Positions 1 to 8,559 of a DNA stretch of 64,000 nt are shown here, piece by piece. Within the stretch, counting starts at the first letter, position 1. Each line of letters opens with the position of its first letter. The translations under genes and the position numbers were made by a program. The notes below the pieces were generated by a model. It saw only the letters and a program-made list of their open reading frames with translations. It ran no database searches and was not told the origin of the DNA. Origin of the DNA: Nodosilinea sp. P-1105 (lineage in GTDB: Bacteria; Cyanobacteriota; Cyanobacteriia; Phormidesmidales; Phormidesmidaceae); NCBI RefSeq assembly GCF_012911975.1, contig NZ_SMDQ01000014.1:43989-107988 (forward strand). Reading direction: 5' to 3'.

Positions 1-98
1 TCAGCAGGGGCAGAGGAAAAGGCTCCCTGCCAGAGAAAGAACCCAATCACCAACAATGGCAGGGTCCAGAGTAATACGACTCTCCACGAAAGTTTCAT
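1..98 (-). CDS. ftsH: FtsH zinc metalloprotease, N-terminal fragment
   Basis: Only the first 32 codons lie in the window; the gene runs off the left edge. The translation starts MKLSWRVVLLWTLPLLVIGF and continues FLWQGAFSSAPA, which closely matches the N-terminus I know from the cyanobacterial thylakoid FtsH of the Synechocystis slr0228 (FtsH2) type. It contains the first membrane segment, at about residues 8-25. That family forms hexameric AAA+ proteases that degrade photodamaged D1 protein in photosystem II repair. The ATPase and zinc sites are outside the window, so the assignment rests on the N-terminal signature alone. The start codon is the CAT at 96-98 on the plus strand. Confidence 0.8.
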   Translation of the reverse strand, partial: MKLSWRVVLLWTLPLLVIGFFLWQGAFSSAPA

Positions 99-464
99 AA
101 CCAATGGCCTCTATTCACGACGTGCAAAGATGGGTTTGCTATAGGGTGGTGGGCAAAGCGGCCCGAACCATCCGGCTCACTATTTCCGGCTCACTATTAC
201 TATTTAAGTTCAATCTTTAAATTAGGTTGGCTAAAGCACAGTATCTTCAGTCACCCAGGTTGGCCTTGATGGTTCATACATACGTCCATCATGCCTGGAA
301 AACGGCAAAACCATAGTTTTTAATGAGCAGAACCACCTATCTATCCAAAAATATGAGATGAATCTTTACTTAATGTAACGTAATCTGATGAACTGGGGCA
401 AATTTACAAGCTGGGATCGCCGCGAGGGGCGATCCCCTAGGCCAAAATTGGCCGCTGTCACCCT
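99..464. other. Intergenic region between ftsH and gltX
   Basis: No supported gene. It should hold the ftsH promoter, which I cannot place. A 14-nt unit TCCGGCTCACTATT is repeated in tandem at 171-184 and 185-198. A hairpin that may terminate gltX lies at 413-436. The rest is AT-rich without recognised signals. Confidence 0.6.
413..436 (-). terminator. Hairpin downstream of gltX
   Basis: The arms GGGATCGCC (413-421) and GGCGATCCC (428-436) are perfect complements with a 6-nt loop, 28 bases after the gltX stop. On the minus strand only a weak T-rich tract follows, so factor-independent termination is plausible but not certain. Confidence 0.4.
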
Positions 465-1919
465 TTAATCCGCCTTGGCAATCCCTAGGGCCTGCTGCAG
501 CCGAGGTAGATCAAACTGGCGTTGGCGTAAAATCAGCCAGGAGTCCATCAGGTCTGGCCCCTGGAGTGCCCCCATTAGGGCCGCCCGCAGTGACTTCATC
601 ACCAATCCTTTCTTCACCCCTTGGGCCTTCGTCACCTGATTTACCACCCCCTTGAGTGCTGCCGGGGTGTCCAAGGGGTCCCCAGCGGTGAGAGCTGACA
701 GAACGGCCGCCATCACATCGGCCACCCCTGGCAGTTGGAGTTGGGCTTTGGCTGCCTCGGTGACATCGACGGTCTTGGCGATAAAGAAGCGACTTTGGTC
801 AACCGCGTCAGTAAGCCGGGTCAGGCTGGGGCCAATCAGGGCCATGAGGGGCAACAACCAATCGCGATCGTGGTCTAGATCAACACCATAGCCTGCCCCC
901 TGCAAGAAGGGCAGCACCAGCTCTAACAACGCCTCAGGCTCCATACTGTGCAAGTACTGGCTATTGAGCCAGTCCAGTTTGTCCCAGTCAAATTTGGCCC
1001 CTGCTTTATTGACGCGATCGAAGCTAAAGACTTTGGCCGCCTCCGCCAGGGTAAACAGTTCTTGCCCATCGGGGGCCGACCAACCCAGCAGCGTCATGTA
1101 GTTGGCTAGGGCCGGGGCCACAAACCCCATCTTCTGAAAGTCGGAAATGGAGGTGACCCCGTCCCGCTTAGACAGCTTTTGGCCAGTTTGGTTCAAAATC
1201 AGTGGCGTATGGGCGAATTCAGGCACATTAGCCCCTAGGGCTTCGTAGAGCAAAATTTGCTTGGCCGTATTTGCGATGTGGTCTTCCCCACGAATCACAT
1301 GGGTAATCGCCATATTCATATCATCCACCACCACCGCCAAGTTATAGAGAGGCTGGCCAATGGTGGTTTTGGACGCAGCTCGGGCAATCACCATGTCGCC
1401 CCCTAGATCGCTAGCCTGCCAGGACATGGGACCCCGCACTAGATCTTTCCAGGTGATGGTGCGACTATCGTCAATTTTGAAGCGGATCACCGCTGGACGT
1501 CCTTCGGCTTCAAAAGCCGCCTGTTGCTCAGGGGTTAAGTCGCGATGGCGGTTGTCGTAGCGGGGAGCCTGGCCCTTTGCTTTCATGGTGTTGCGCATGG
1601 CCTCTAACTCTGCCGGGGTATCGTAGGCCCGATAAGCTAACCCCTTATCTAACAGAGTCTGGATCGTCTGGCGATATAAATCCAGTCGTTGGGATTGAAA
1701 GAATGGCCCCTTATCCCAGGTCAGCCCCAACCAAGTTAGCCCTTCTAAGATATTGTCGGTAAATTCTGGCTTCGACCGGTCTTCGTCAGTGTCTTCAATC
1801 CGAATAATGAACTGTCCCCCTTGGTGGCGGGCAAATAACCAGTTAAAGACAGCGGTGCGAGCGGTACCGATGTGCAGATTCCCGGTGGGACTGGGGGCAA
1901 TGCGAACGCGGACGGTCAT
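465..1919 (-). CDS. gltX: Glutamyl-tRNA synthetase
   Basis: This class I aminoacyl-tRNA synthetase charges tRNA-Glu in the cytoplasm; in cyanobacteria it is usually non-discriminating, also charging tRNA-Gln for later transamidation, and it supplies Glu-tRNA for tetrapyrrole synthesis through glutamyl-tRNA reductase. The 484-residue length is normal. The HIGH-type signature [10 protein letters not shown] is at residues 9-18 and the KMSKS-type loop KLSKR at 248-252. The start [13 protein letters not shown] is typical of the family. It is followed by a weak hairpin at 413-436. Whether it discriminates between tRNA-Glu and tRNA-Gln cannot be read from sequence by eye. Confidence 0.97.
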   Translation of the reverse strand: MTVRVRIAPSPTGNLHIGTARTAVFNWLFARHQGGQFIIRIEDTDEDRSKPEFTDNILEGLTWLGLTWDKGPFFQSQRLDLYRQTIQTLLDKGLAYRAYDTPAELEAMRNTMKAKGQAPRYDNRHRDLTPEQQAAFEAEGRPAVIRFKIDDSRTITWKDLVRGPMSWQASDLGGDMVIARAASKTTIGQPLYNLAVVVDDMNMAITHVIRGEDHIANTAKQILLYEALGANVPEFAHTPLILNQTGQKLSKRDGVTSISDFQKMGFVAPALANYMTLLGWSAPDGQELFTLAEAAKVFSFDRVNKAGAKFDWDKLDWLNSQYLHSMEPEALLELVLPFLQGAGYGVDLDHDRDWLLPLMALIGPSLTRLTDAVDQSRFFIAKTVDVTEAAKAQLQLPGVADVMAAVLSALTAGDPLDTPAALKGVVNQVTKAQGVKKGLVMKSLRAALMGALQGPDLMDSWLILRQRQFDLPRLQQALGIAKAD

Positions 1920-2010
1920 GATGTACCTGCTCTATCGACAAACCCTTATTTTAAGGGTTGGCGAGATTAGTTTTTCTAGACTAAGGGGGCTACATAGCCT
2001 AAAGCCAACC

Positions 2011-2328
2011 CTAACGCCGCCACCCCCAAGCAAAAATGCGGGGACGATTTTGCAGACGGGGCAGAGCCTCATAGCTAATTTTTAAGCCCAAAATAATGGA
2101 AGACAGCATCAGGGTGACCAGATTGGCCATTACCAACGGGGTGTCGTGCACGTACATGCCATAGACCAGCCACAGAGAAACGCCAGCACAGAGCACTAGT
2201 AACATGGCCCAGGATAAGCTGTCGGCTGACTTTGTCCGCCAAATTTTGATCACTTGGGGCAAGTAGGCCAAGGTCGTGAGAGCACCAGCTACCATACCGA
2301 GGGTTACTGTGAGATCCATTAAAGCCAC
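2011..2328 (-). CDS. SemiSWEET/PQ-loop family small transporter
   Basis: A 105-residue protein with three predicted membrane helices (about residues 8-25, 40-58 and 67-85) and the PQ-loop motif LAYLPQVIKIWRTKSADSLS at about residues 21-40. This is the half-transporter architecture of bacterial SemiSWEETs, which dimerise to move sugars across the cytoplasmic membrane. Related PQ-loop proteins carry other solutes, so the substrate is unknown. The C-terminal tail is Arg- and Trp-rich (ending AWGWRR). It lies 91 bases upstream of gltX on the same strand, but nothing links the two functionally. Confidence 0.8.
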   Translation of the reverse strand: MALMDLTVTLGMVAGALTTLAYLPQVIKIWRTKSADSLSWAMLLVLCAGVSLWLVYGMYVHDTPLVMANLVTLMLSSIILGLKISYEALPRLQNRPRIFAWGWRR

Positions 2329-2532
2329 CTCATGACAATCAAGCGTGGATTTCAGCAGACGTTGAGTTGCCTCAGTCAGTTAACCTAACACAACAAAGCA
2401 AGATATTTCCTCACATAACTTGAAGTAATTCTGTCCATTTGCGGCTTGAACCTCAAGAGACTGTAAATAGCCTCGTCTAGGGTTGGGGTAGATTGTTAAG
2501 TCTTGTACATCTGGGTGCTTTTAGCCTGGGGC

Positions 2533-4011
2533 TCACCAGTGCACCATCTGCTTAACCGTCCCGGTCACTGTTTCAGTTGCCATAAAGGAGCCATCCTGGG
2601 GATAGGCCACCATGGGAAGTCCCCCTTTCGGCGAAAGAACGATAAACCCAGCCCGATCGATCCGAGTGTGGGGCCGCAGTTGTAGGCGGTAGCGCTGTAA
2701 CAGCATCGCCAACACCACTTTGATTTCCACCATGGCGAAGGTGGCTCCGATACAGGTGCGTGGCCCGGCACTGAAGGGGACGTATTCGTAAGGGCTAGGG
2801 GCGATGGAGAACCAACGCTGGGGATCAAACTGCTCTGGTTCGGGGTATAGGTTGGCCTGGTGGTGAGTATGGTACAAGCTGACCATAATTTCGGTACCCG
2901 CAGGCAGATCATAGCCCAACATTTGGGTCGGCTGGGCCAGCACCCGACCATTCCAGGGAACAGGGGTAATGATCCGCAAAGACTCTTTGACCACGGCATC
3001 CAGATAAGGCATTTGCTTCAGCTGGTCTAGGGTGGGGGCAGTCCCCTGGAGCACGGTGGTCAGTTCGCAGAGCAACTTACTCGCCACCTGGGGATGTTGA
3101 GACAGTAGCATCAGGGTCCAGGTCAGGGCATTGGCGCTGGTTTCATGGCCAGCGGCAAACAGCACGCCAATGTGGCCTAGGAGCTCTGACTGGCTAAGGG
3201 TAAGACCGGTGTCAGCATCCCTCGCCTGGATTAACAGGGCTAGCATGTCGTGGGCTGGGTTCGCCTGTTGACGCTTTTGGGCAATTAGCTTGTCCATCGC
3301 CCGCTCGTAGTCATGTATCCGATTCAAAAATCGGTGAAACGGCAGACCAGGCCGGTCATAGGGCAGCATCAGCACTCCCAGGCTACCTAGCATGGATAAG
3401 AGCTGTTGCAGGAGTTGGCCTAGTTCTCCGCCCGATTCGCCCATGTCGTAGCCAAATAGGGTTTTGGTAGCAATCCGCAGGGTCAGCAGTCGCATCAGGG
3501 TGGCCACGTCGAAGAGCTGATGCAAGGGCACCCGGTCGAGCATGTCGGCGGTGATCGCCACCATGTCATCTCGATAGGCTTCGATTTGCCGCTGGTGAAA
3601 GGCGGGCATCATCAGCCGTCGATGTTGTAGGTGTTGGAGGCCGTTGACGCCAAATAGCCCCACGACAAAATTGTGCAGGCCGGTGGTGCGATCGCTACGA
3701 TCGCGATAGCGGTGGAGCACCCCAGTCAAGGGAAACTTATGGAAAACGTCATGGTTGAGGGCCACCTGCTTCACCACCTCAGGGCCGCAGGCGATCACGG
3801 TGCCTGGACAGTCTGGCAGGGGGGAGTAGAAATTGGTGCCGCCCCCAGCCGCCAGAGAGACGATGGGGCCATGCTGTTGGAATAGTCGACCAGCAAACCC
3901 CAGGGAGTCTTTGGCGTAGCCTATGGTGTTGAGCCAGGGGCCAAGGCCAGGGAAGGTGGGGGCCGCAGGCAGTGATGCTGGCCAGGGGGCGGCGGGCAGG
4001 GTAGACACCAT
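2533..4011 (-). CDS. Cytochrome P450, CYP110-like
   Basis: A 492-residue heme monooxygenase. Visible hallmarks are the I-helix oxygen-binding motif AGHETS, the ExxR of the K helix (KESLR), and the heme-binding loop FSAGPRTCIG with the axial cysteine at about residue 420. The N-terminus (PTFPGLGPWLNTIGYAKD) and overall pattern resemble the cyanobacterial CYP110 family, whose studied members hydroxylate fatty acids and alkanes; the substrate here is an inference from family only. There is no N-terminal membrane anchor. No ferredoxin or reductase gene is adjacent, so electrons probably come from general ferredoxin. It is divergent from the DUF1622 gene, sharing a 60-base promoter region. Confidence 0.9.
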   Translation of the reverse strand: MVSTLPAAPWPASLPAAPTFPGLGPWLNTIGYAKDSLGFAGRLFQQHGPIVSLAAGGGTNFYSPLPDCPGTVIACGPEVVKQVALNHDVFHKFPLTGVLHRYRDRSDRTTGLHNFVVGLFGVNGLQHLQHRRLMMPAFHQRQIEAYRDDMVAITADMLDRVPLHQLFDVATLMRLLTLRIATKTLFGYDMGESGGELGQLLQQLLSMLGSLGVLMLPYDRPGLPFHRFLNRIHDYERAMDKLIAQKRQQANPAHDMLALLIQARDADTGLTLSQSELLGHIGVLFAAGHETSANALTWTLMLLSQHPQVASKLLCELTTVLQGTAPTLDQLKQMPYLDAVVKESLRIITPVPWNGRVLAQPTQMLGYDLPAGTEIMVSLYHTHHQANLYPEPEQFDPQRWFSIAPSPYEYVPFSAGPRTCIGATFAMVEIKVVLAMLLQRYRLQLRPHTRIDRAGFIVLSPKGGLPMVAYPQDGSFMATETVTGTVKQMVHW

Positions 4012-4071
4012 GGCGGAACGGTACCATATAGGTCAAGGCCATCCTAGCGAACATCCAACCTGACCACCTTT

Positions 4072-4455
4072 ATGACGATTCAACTCTTAAGCCAGGACGT
4101 GGCGAGCACCGTCCGCATCCTCAACAGCCTGATGATTAGCGTATGCCAGCTGCTGGCGTTGTTAATTATCTTCTTGGGGGTGATGCGGGCTTTGGTCATT
4201 TATGTGGGCGATGGTCTGGTTCGGCGACAGGCGAGTAACGCGTTCCAAAGTAGCCGCCTAGCCATGAGCTATTCGTTTTCCCTGGGGCTGAGCTTTTTGA
4301 TTGGGGCCAGTATTTTGAAAACTACCATTTCCAGTCAGTGGGAAGATTTTGCCCAGTTGACGGCCATTATTGCGGTGCGCACAGTCCTGAATCTGCTGTT
4401 GGAGCGGGCGATTCGCCAGGGCAGTATTGCTCAGGATAGTGAAATGGCTGCTTAA
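4072..4455 (+). CDS. DUF1622 family membrane protein
   Basis: A 127-residue protein with three predicted membrane helices (about residues 20-43, 65-85 and 95-113). The pattern, including the Arg- and Ser-rich stretch between helix 1 and 2 (VRRQASNAFQSSRLAMSYS), fits the DUF1622 family of small bacterial inner-membrane proteins. Function is unknown. It is transcribed away from the P450 gene; the 60-base gap means shared regulation is possible. A hairpin element follows 66 bases after its stop. Confidence 0.7.
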   Translation: MTIQLLSQDVASTVRILNSLMISVCQLLALLIIFLGVMRALVIYVGDGLVRRQASNAFQSSRLAMSYSFSLGLSFLIGASILKTTISSQWEDFAQLTAIIAVRTVLNLLLERAIRQGSIAQDSEMAA

Positions 4456-4521
4456 GGAACGAAAAAAGAAGCTAGAAGCCCAAAGAAAGCGCCCAGGATG
4501 CTGGCGCTAGAACGCCGACAC

Positions 4522-4589
4522 AGATCCCAGGGTTCTGCGCTCGGATAGCCCCAAATTCCTGGCTAATCAGCCCAAGAACCCTGGGATCT
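4522..4589. repeat. 68-bp hairpin element, family A copy 1
   Basis: Perfect 15-bp terminal inverted repeats, AGATCCCAGGGTTCT at 4522-4536 and its complement at 4575-4589. The same 15-bp ends occur around a 67-bp element at 39524-39590, with different internal sequence. It lies in the 296-base gap between the DUF1622 gene and mrpB, which contains no gene. I see no matching target duplication. It may act as a bidirectional transcription barrier between convergent genes. Confidence 0.75.
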
Positions 4590-4751
4590 TGACATACTGT
4601 AACGATGCGCTACCGATCGACGTAGGCGGTGAGTACCGTCGTGGAATCAAGGATAACCCGCCTGGGCCACCTTGATGTTGGGATCATTGCCGTCAGGATC
4701 CCCATGGCCGAAATGGTCTCGCAGTCCCATCTTGGCTGAACGCGATCGGCC

Positions 4752-5417
4752 TTACAAGAGGCCTCGGTAGCGGATGAATAGCAAGATGACCGCCCAGGAA
4801 CCCAGGGCAACTTTGAGGGCCACCAGCACATTCAACAGGGGAATGATGCCCCCACTGAGCAGGGTGCCAAAAGCCCCAGGCGGCCATTCTCCTCCCACCA
4901 GGGTAAACACAGCTAAAAGAATGAAAATCAGCACCGACACCTTTTCCCAAGCGGCGGCCCGCCAGCGTTCGTAGATGGCCTGCATCCACTCTGGAGAGGC
5001 GGCGGTAATCGCAATTAGGCCAATGGCCGTTCCTCCTGCCACCCCAGCGGCAAACCCACCCCCAGGGCTCAGGTGGCCGCGAATGGCCAGTTCGATGCTA
5101 ACCAGGGCAGCAATGGTTGCCCCCAGCCGGGCCAGCACCACAGAGGGTTCATCGGTGAAACGGTAAAAAGAGGCCACTGGGGTCTCGTCAGCCAGCAGAT
5201 ACTTTGCCCCCATAATGGCGATGGAAAACACCACCACCTCAAAAATGGTGTCGTAGAGCCGATTGCGAAAAATAATGCCGGAGACGGCATTGGGTACGGC
5301 GCTGTCTGAGACGATGGCTTCTGCGATCGACACGTCAGATCCTGCCGCCACCGGATCGGGCAGCACCAACATTTTCACAAAGAGCAGCATCCCTGCCACC
5401 ACATAAACCCATTTCAT
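4752..5417 (-). CDS. mrpB: Mrp antiporter subunit B (MnhB domain)
   Basis: Last gene of the Mrp operon, 221 residues. It contains the MnhB signature RGHLSPGGGFAAGVAGG at about residues 113-129 within a multi-helix membrane protein, preceded by an N-terminal segment (residues 1-70) with its own helices. Mrp complexes are multisubunit secondary antiporters in the cytoplasmic membrane that exchange monovalent cations for protons and support Na+ tolerance and pH homeostasis; in cyanobacteria they are also linked to bicarbonate uptake driven by Na+. It starts 2 bases after the mrpA stop, showing tight translational coupling. Confidence 0.88.
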   Translation of the reverse strand: MKWVYVVAGMLLFVKMLVLPDPVAAGSDVSIAEAIVSDSAVPNAVSGIIFRNRLYDTIFEVVVFSIAIMGAKYLLADETPVASFYRFTDEPSVVLARLGATIAALVSIELAIRGHLSPGGGFAAGVAGGTAIGLIAITAASPEWMQAIYERWRAAAWEKVSVLIFILLAVFTLVGGEWPPGAFGTLLSGGIIPLLNVLVALKVALGSWAVILLFIRYRGLL

Positions 5418-5419
5418 AC

Positions 5420-6112
5420 CTAGTCATCCTCCGTTAGGGGTGAGGCATCTGCCAGAACCGGCTGCAAGTCGCCAGTCCCAAGATCATCTAGCCCATCGTC
5501 TCCCAGCGCTTGGACTTGAGCCATCACTGGGGGCAGCTCGGTCGTGAAAATCTCATAGAGGCGGGGCACCCGCAGGGTAATCAGGTAGGGGGACTCGGGG
5601 GTATCGACAGGCACAGGGTTAGGGCTGCCATGCCCATCTGACAGCGCCTCATCAGGATAGTGGCCTGCCTCAGTCGGTCCAAAAACCACACAGGTGCCAT
5701 GGACGTCTTTCGTCTTGAGCGCCTGGTGTAGTGTCTCAACATCGTCATAGGTCACTAGTTCTAATCGCAGGTGGTAGCGATTAAGCAGGGCTCGTAGGTA
5801 AGTTAACAGTGGTCGCCAGTGCAGATTTTTCCTGACTTCCTCCCCTGACAGCACCCCTAACCGCATCACCAACGATGACCGCACCGCCACCGCGTATAGG
5901 GTAATCGCCAGCATGGTCCCCACCAGGGCTTCGGTCAGGGCCACGTCAGCCCCCCCTAATACCGCATAAATTAGGGCAGCTACAGCCCCTAAGATGCCGC
6001 GAATCACCAAAGCCTGATAAGGGCTGGTTTGAATCACTAACATCAAGGCTGCCAGGGGCAGCAGTGCCATAATCACGTAGATATAACTGTCGGTGATAGC
6101 ACTATGGCTCAT
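5420..6112 (-). CDS. mrpA: Mrp antiporter subunit A-like (DUF4040 domain)
   Basis: About 230 residues from the ATG at 6112 (MSHSAITDSYIYVIM); an in-frame ATG at 6148 is less likely because it gives an Arg-rich lead. Four hydrophobic helices with the DUF4040 pattern (RGILGAVAALIYAVLGGADVALTEALVG) occupy residues 10-95. A soluble C-terminal part, rich in Asp and Glu, follows. It matches only the C-terminal portion of a full-length MrpA; such a truncated MrpA placed late in the operon is the cyanobacterial arrangement. The start overlaps the end of mrpG by 11 bases. Confidence 0.8.
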   Translation of the reverse strand: MSHSAITDSYIYVIMALLPLAALMLVIQTSPYQALVIRGILGAVAALIYAVLGGADVALTEALVGTMLAITLYAVAVRSSLVMRLGVLSGEEVRKNLHWRPLLTYLRALLNRYHLRLELVTYDDVETLHQALKTKDVHGTCVVFGPTEAGHYPDEALSDGHGSPNPVPVDTPESPYLITLRVPRLYEIFTTELPPVMAQVQALGDDGLDDLGTGDLQPVLADASPLTEDD

Positions 6113-6386
6113 AGCTGTCCTCCTGAGTCGAGCAGTAGGCCAGCACATAGCCTAGGACTGTGTTCCAAATGGCCAAAGAAATTAACCCCAGCACCAGCAA
6201 TGGCCACTCGTGGGGAATGCGCAGCAGCAGTCCGACGACGATCGCCATGGATCCTAGGGTGTCGGCTACCGACAGACCATGCAGCTTGAACAAGACGGAA
6301 CGGCGACCCAATAGGGGCCAGGTGCCCCAAAACCAAAACACCAGGCCAATCACGATACAGACATAACTGAGGACGTTAACCATCAA
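6102..6386 (-). CDS. mrpG: Mrp antiporter subunit G
   Basis: A 94-residue membrane protein with three helices (about 3-20, 42-57 and 63-83). The segment LLGRRSVLFKLHGLSVADTLGSM is typical of MnhG/PhaG subunits, where the KLHxxxVADTLG stretch is conserved. It overlaps mrpF by 4 bases (ATGA type) and mrpA by 11, so translation along the operon is coupled. Its individual role is unclear; in other Mrp systems all subunits are needed for assembly. Confidence 0.88.
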   Translation of the reverse strand: MMVNVLSYVCIVIGLVFWFWGTWPLLGRRSVLFKLHGLSVADTLGSMAIVVGLLLRIPHEWPLLVLGLISLAIWNTVLGYVLAYCSTQEDSYEP

Positions 6387-6646
6387 TATTCCTCCATTAC
6401 CTCACTCAGTCGTCGAATGACGTGGGCCAGCAGCATCAGGGCGGCATTGCCCACACTCAGGATCAGCACCCCCACCACCCCGATCATCCAGTCATCCCGC
6501 ATTACCGACACCACTAAAATCATCACCGATGTTTTGGTGGCAATACTGGCAAAGGCCAACATCCGTTGCCAAATATCCTCATCCTGAAATGCCTCCACCA
6601 TAGGAATCAGCAACGCCGCAATCATTGCCATTAGCACAGCTGTCAT
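6383..6646 (-). CDS. mrpF: Mrp antiporter subunit F
   Basis: An 87-residue three-helix protein, MTAVLMAMIAALLIPMVEAF at the start, matching the MnhF/PhaF size and pattern. The usual family is about 85-95 residues. It overlaps mrpE upstream and mrpG downstream by 4 bases each. The position between E and G is the conserved Mrp order, which makes the assignment safer than the weak sequence conservation of this subunit alone would allow. Confidence 0.85.
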   Translation of the reverse strand: MTAVLMAMIAALLIPMVEAFQDEDIWQRMLAFASIATKTSVMILVVSVMRDDWMIGVVGVLILSVGNAALMLLAHVIRRLSEVMEEY

Positions 6647-7032
6647 GGGTTTGGCCTCCGTTGAATGCGGTGGACTTCATACCAGCCCTGTTCTCGATAG
6701 TGTTGGACAATGGTTTTAGGGGTAAAGGTAATCAGAAAAATATCCAGAAAGATTAAACTGGGACTGCGACGTGGTTTAGCGCGATCCACGGTCACCACCT
6801 CATAGCGATGGGGGCGCAGCATGATTTCAAAGGCTTCGGCATAGGCCTGGGGAATCGCCACAACGACCTCCCCCAGGGTCTGCAGCCAATCTTTCAACCT
6901 TCCAGGGTTGCTCGCCCCCCGGGGTAGCAAAATCGCCACCGTAACTCCAATTAAAATGTTGGCCCAACTCAGGTCGGCCGTGAGCAAAAACCAGATCGCT
7001 AATCGCAGCAGTAGGTTTAGATAGCCAGCCAT
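6643..7032 (-). CDS. mrpE: Mrp antiporter subunit E
   Basis: About 129 residues from the ATG at 7032 (MAGYLNLLLRLAIWFLLTAD), which has a GGGGTGG tract just upstream; an in-frame ATG at 7047 is possible. Two N-terminal helices are followed by a cytoplasmic domain containing the pattern VAIPQAYAEAFEIMLRPHR, typical of MnhE. The start lies inside the 3' end of the preceding mrpD gene (overlap 16 bases). MrpE is thought to be accessory for antiport and needed for full activity. Confidence 0.85.
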   Translation of the reverse strand: MAGYLNLLLRLAIWFLLTADLSWANILIGVTVAILLPRGASNPGRLKDWLQTLGEVVVAIPQAYAEAFEIMLRPHRYEVVTVDRAKPRRSPSLIFLDIFLITFTPKTIVQHYREQGWYEVHRIQRRPNP

Positions 7033-8474
7033 GACCACCCCATCCAAAACAACACAATCAACATCAAGCTCATAAACCCGATTAGATGCTCGAAGGCTTC
7101 TAGGCTCTGGGACAGGCTGAAGCCAGTGCGCTGAATCACCCCTTCATTAATCAGCCAGCCACCAGCGATAATCGCCAGTACCTTCAGCCCATTGCCCCAG
7201 GTATAAGCCCCTAGGAACCCTATATTGGCCACCACCAGGCCACCAATCAGCAGCGTCAACGCCATCCACAACCCTGGTTTGGCCGAGGCCCAGCCGCCCC
7301 TGGGCTGATTTGACTGGTGGGGCAAAAAGATAAATTTGGCATAGACGAGGGCTGTCCCTGTGGCCGCCACATTCAGGGCGATCACTTGCCAGGGAAACGC
7401 GTGCTTGAGGGTGGAAAATTTGGCCGCGAAGCCGACTAACCCTGGAAACCCTGACATGGAGAGGCCAGCCACCGTCAGCGGCAGCCACAGACTGGTGTAA
7501 ATGGGCTGCTGCCGCAACACCCTCAAATCACGGCTAGGCAAGTTGCCAACGGTCAAAAAAAGAGCCCCTTTTGCTAGCCCATGGGCCAGGGCATAGAAGC
7601 CAGCCACCTCTGGGGCGGCCAACACCCATCCCATCTGCGAGAGGGTACTGCAAGCCAGCACCCGCTTGGCATCGGTTTCAACCAGGGCGTACACCACCCC
7701 TAATAGGGCGGCCGCTACCCCAAATAGGCGCACTAATGGGTCTAATTCCTCCACCAGCAAGGCGCAGCGCACCAGGGGAAACACCCCTGCCTTCACCACC
7801 ACCCCCGATAGCAGGGCCGATACTGGACTTTCTGCCTCTGAGTGGGTCAGGGGTAACCAAAGACCCGAGACAAACACCCCTCCCTTGGTGAGCAGCCCCA
7901 CCAAAATCAGCGCCAGGGCTTCGGGTGGGGCTCCATGCAGCCCGCTAAAGGCAAATGAGGTGTGGGTTTGGTAGACCAAAATCACCCCCACCAGGTAGAA
8001 CAACATGGCTGTGTTGCTGACAAACAGATAGCGCAGGGCTACCCACAGGGAGCGATCGCCCCTGGGATAGGCAATCAGCAAGAAGGCGGCTATGCCGATG
8101 ACTTCCAGGGCCACATATAGGCTGATAAAGTCGGCACAGACAAAGGTGGCGTTGATGCTGCCATGGAGGATAATCACCTGGATATAGAAAAAGGCTGACT
8201 TACCGGTCTCCCAGCAGTAGAGAATCACCGCTGCAGTGACCAGGGCATTGGTCAGAATGAACCAGGCACTGAGATTATCGGCCAGCAGCGTCACCCCAAA
8301 GCTATCCAGTAGGTGCAGGTCCAGGGGGGCCGCCTGCAAAAATAGGGTGGTGGCGTAGGCGATGGATACCAGGGTGCCGCCCAGGGTAAGCAGGCGATCG
8401 CCCCGGGGGAGCAAGTAAATCCCAAACCCGAGTAGAAAGGGCACGGTAACCCACAGAACCGTAAACGCAATCAT
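7017..8474 (-). CDS. mrpD: Mrp antiporter subunit D, second copy
   Basis: A proton-translocating membrane subunit of the NuoL/M/N family, here 485 residues from the ATG at 8474. That start aligns with the paralogue's first residue (MIAFTVLWVTVPF against MTTWTVVWMALPF) and gives exactly the same length; a longer ATG at 8486 exists. About 13-14 helices, with the charged residues of helix 5 region (YVALEVIGIAAF) and the lysine motif ALLTKGGVFVSGLWLPLTHS visible. It is clearly paralogous to the gene immediately upstream. The two copies probably contribute two proton/cation channels to one complex. Confidence 0.92.
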   Translation of the reverse strand: MIAFTVLWVTVPFLLGFGIYLLPRGDRLLTLGGTLVSIAYATTLFLQAAPLDLHLLDSFGVTLLADNLSAWFILTNALVTAAVILYCWETGKSAFFYIQVIILHGSINATFVCADFISLYVALEVIGIAAFLLIAYPRGDRSLWVALRYLFVSNTAMLFYLVGVILVYQTHTSFAFSGLHGAPPEALALILVGLLTKGGVFVSGLWLPLTHSEAESPVSALLSGVVVKAGVFPLVRCALLVEELDPLVRLFGVAAALLGVVYALVETDAKRVLACSTLSQMGWVLAAPEVAGFYALAHGLAKGALFLTVGNLPSRDLRVLRQQPIYTSLWLPLTVAGLSMSGFPGLVGFAAKFSTLKHAFPWQVIALNVAATGTALVYAKFIFLPHQSNQPRGGWASAKPGLWMALTLLIGGLVVANIGFLGAYTWGNGLKVLAIIAGGWLINEGVIQRTGFSLSQSLEAFEHLIGFMSLMLIVLFWMGWSWLAI

Positions 8475-8559
8475 GGGCACCCCCATTGACAGAGCGATTT
8501 AAAGGCCAGGGCTAGTCCTGGCTGGGGCAACGCCCAGGGCTGCTGCCGGGGCGATCGGC

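Noticed and set aside
4522..4589. Insertion sequence remnant with target duplication
   Set aside because: Perfect inverted ends but the flanking 8-9 bases do not match each other, so transposition is not shown for this copy.
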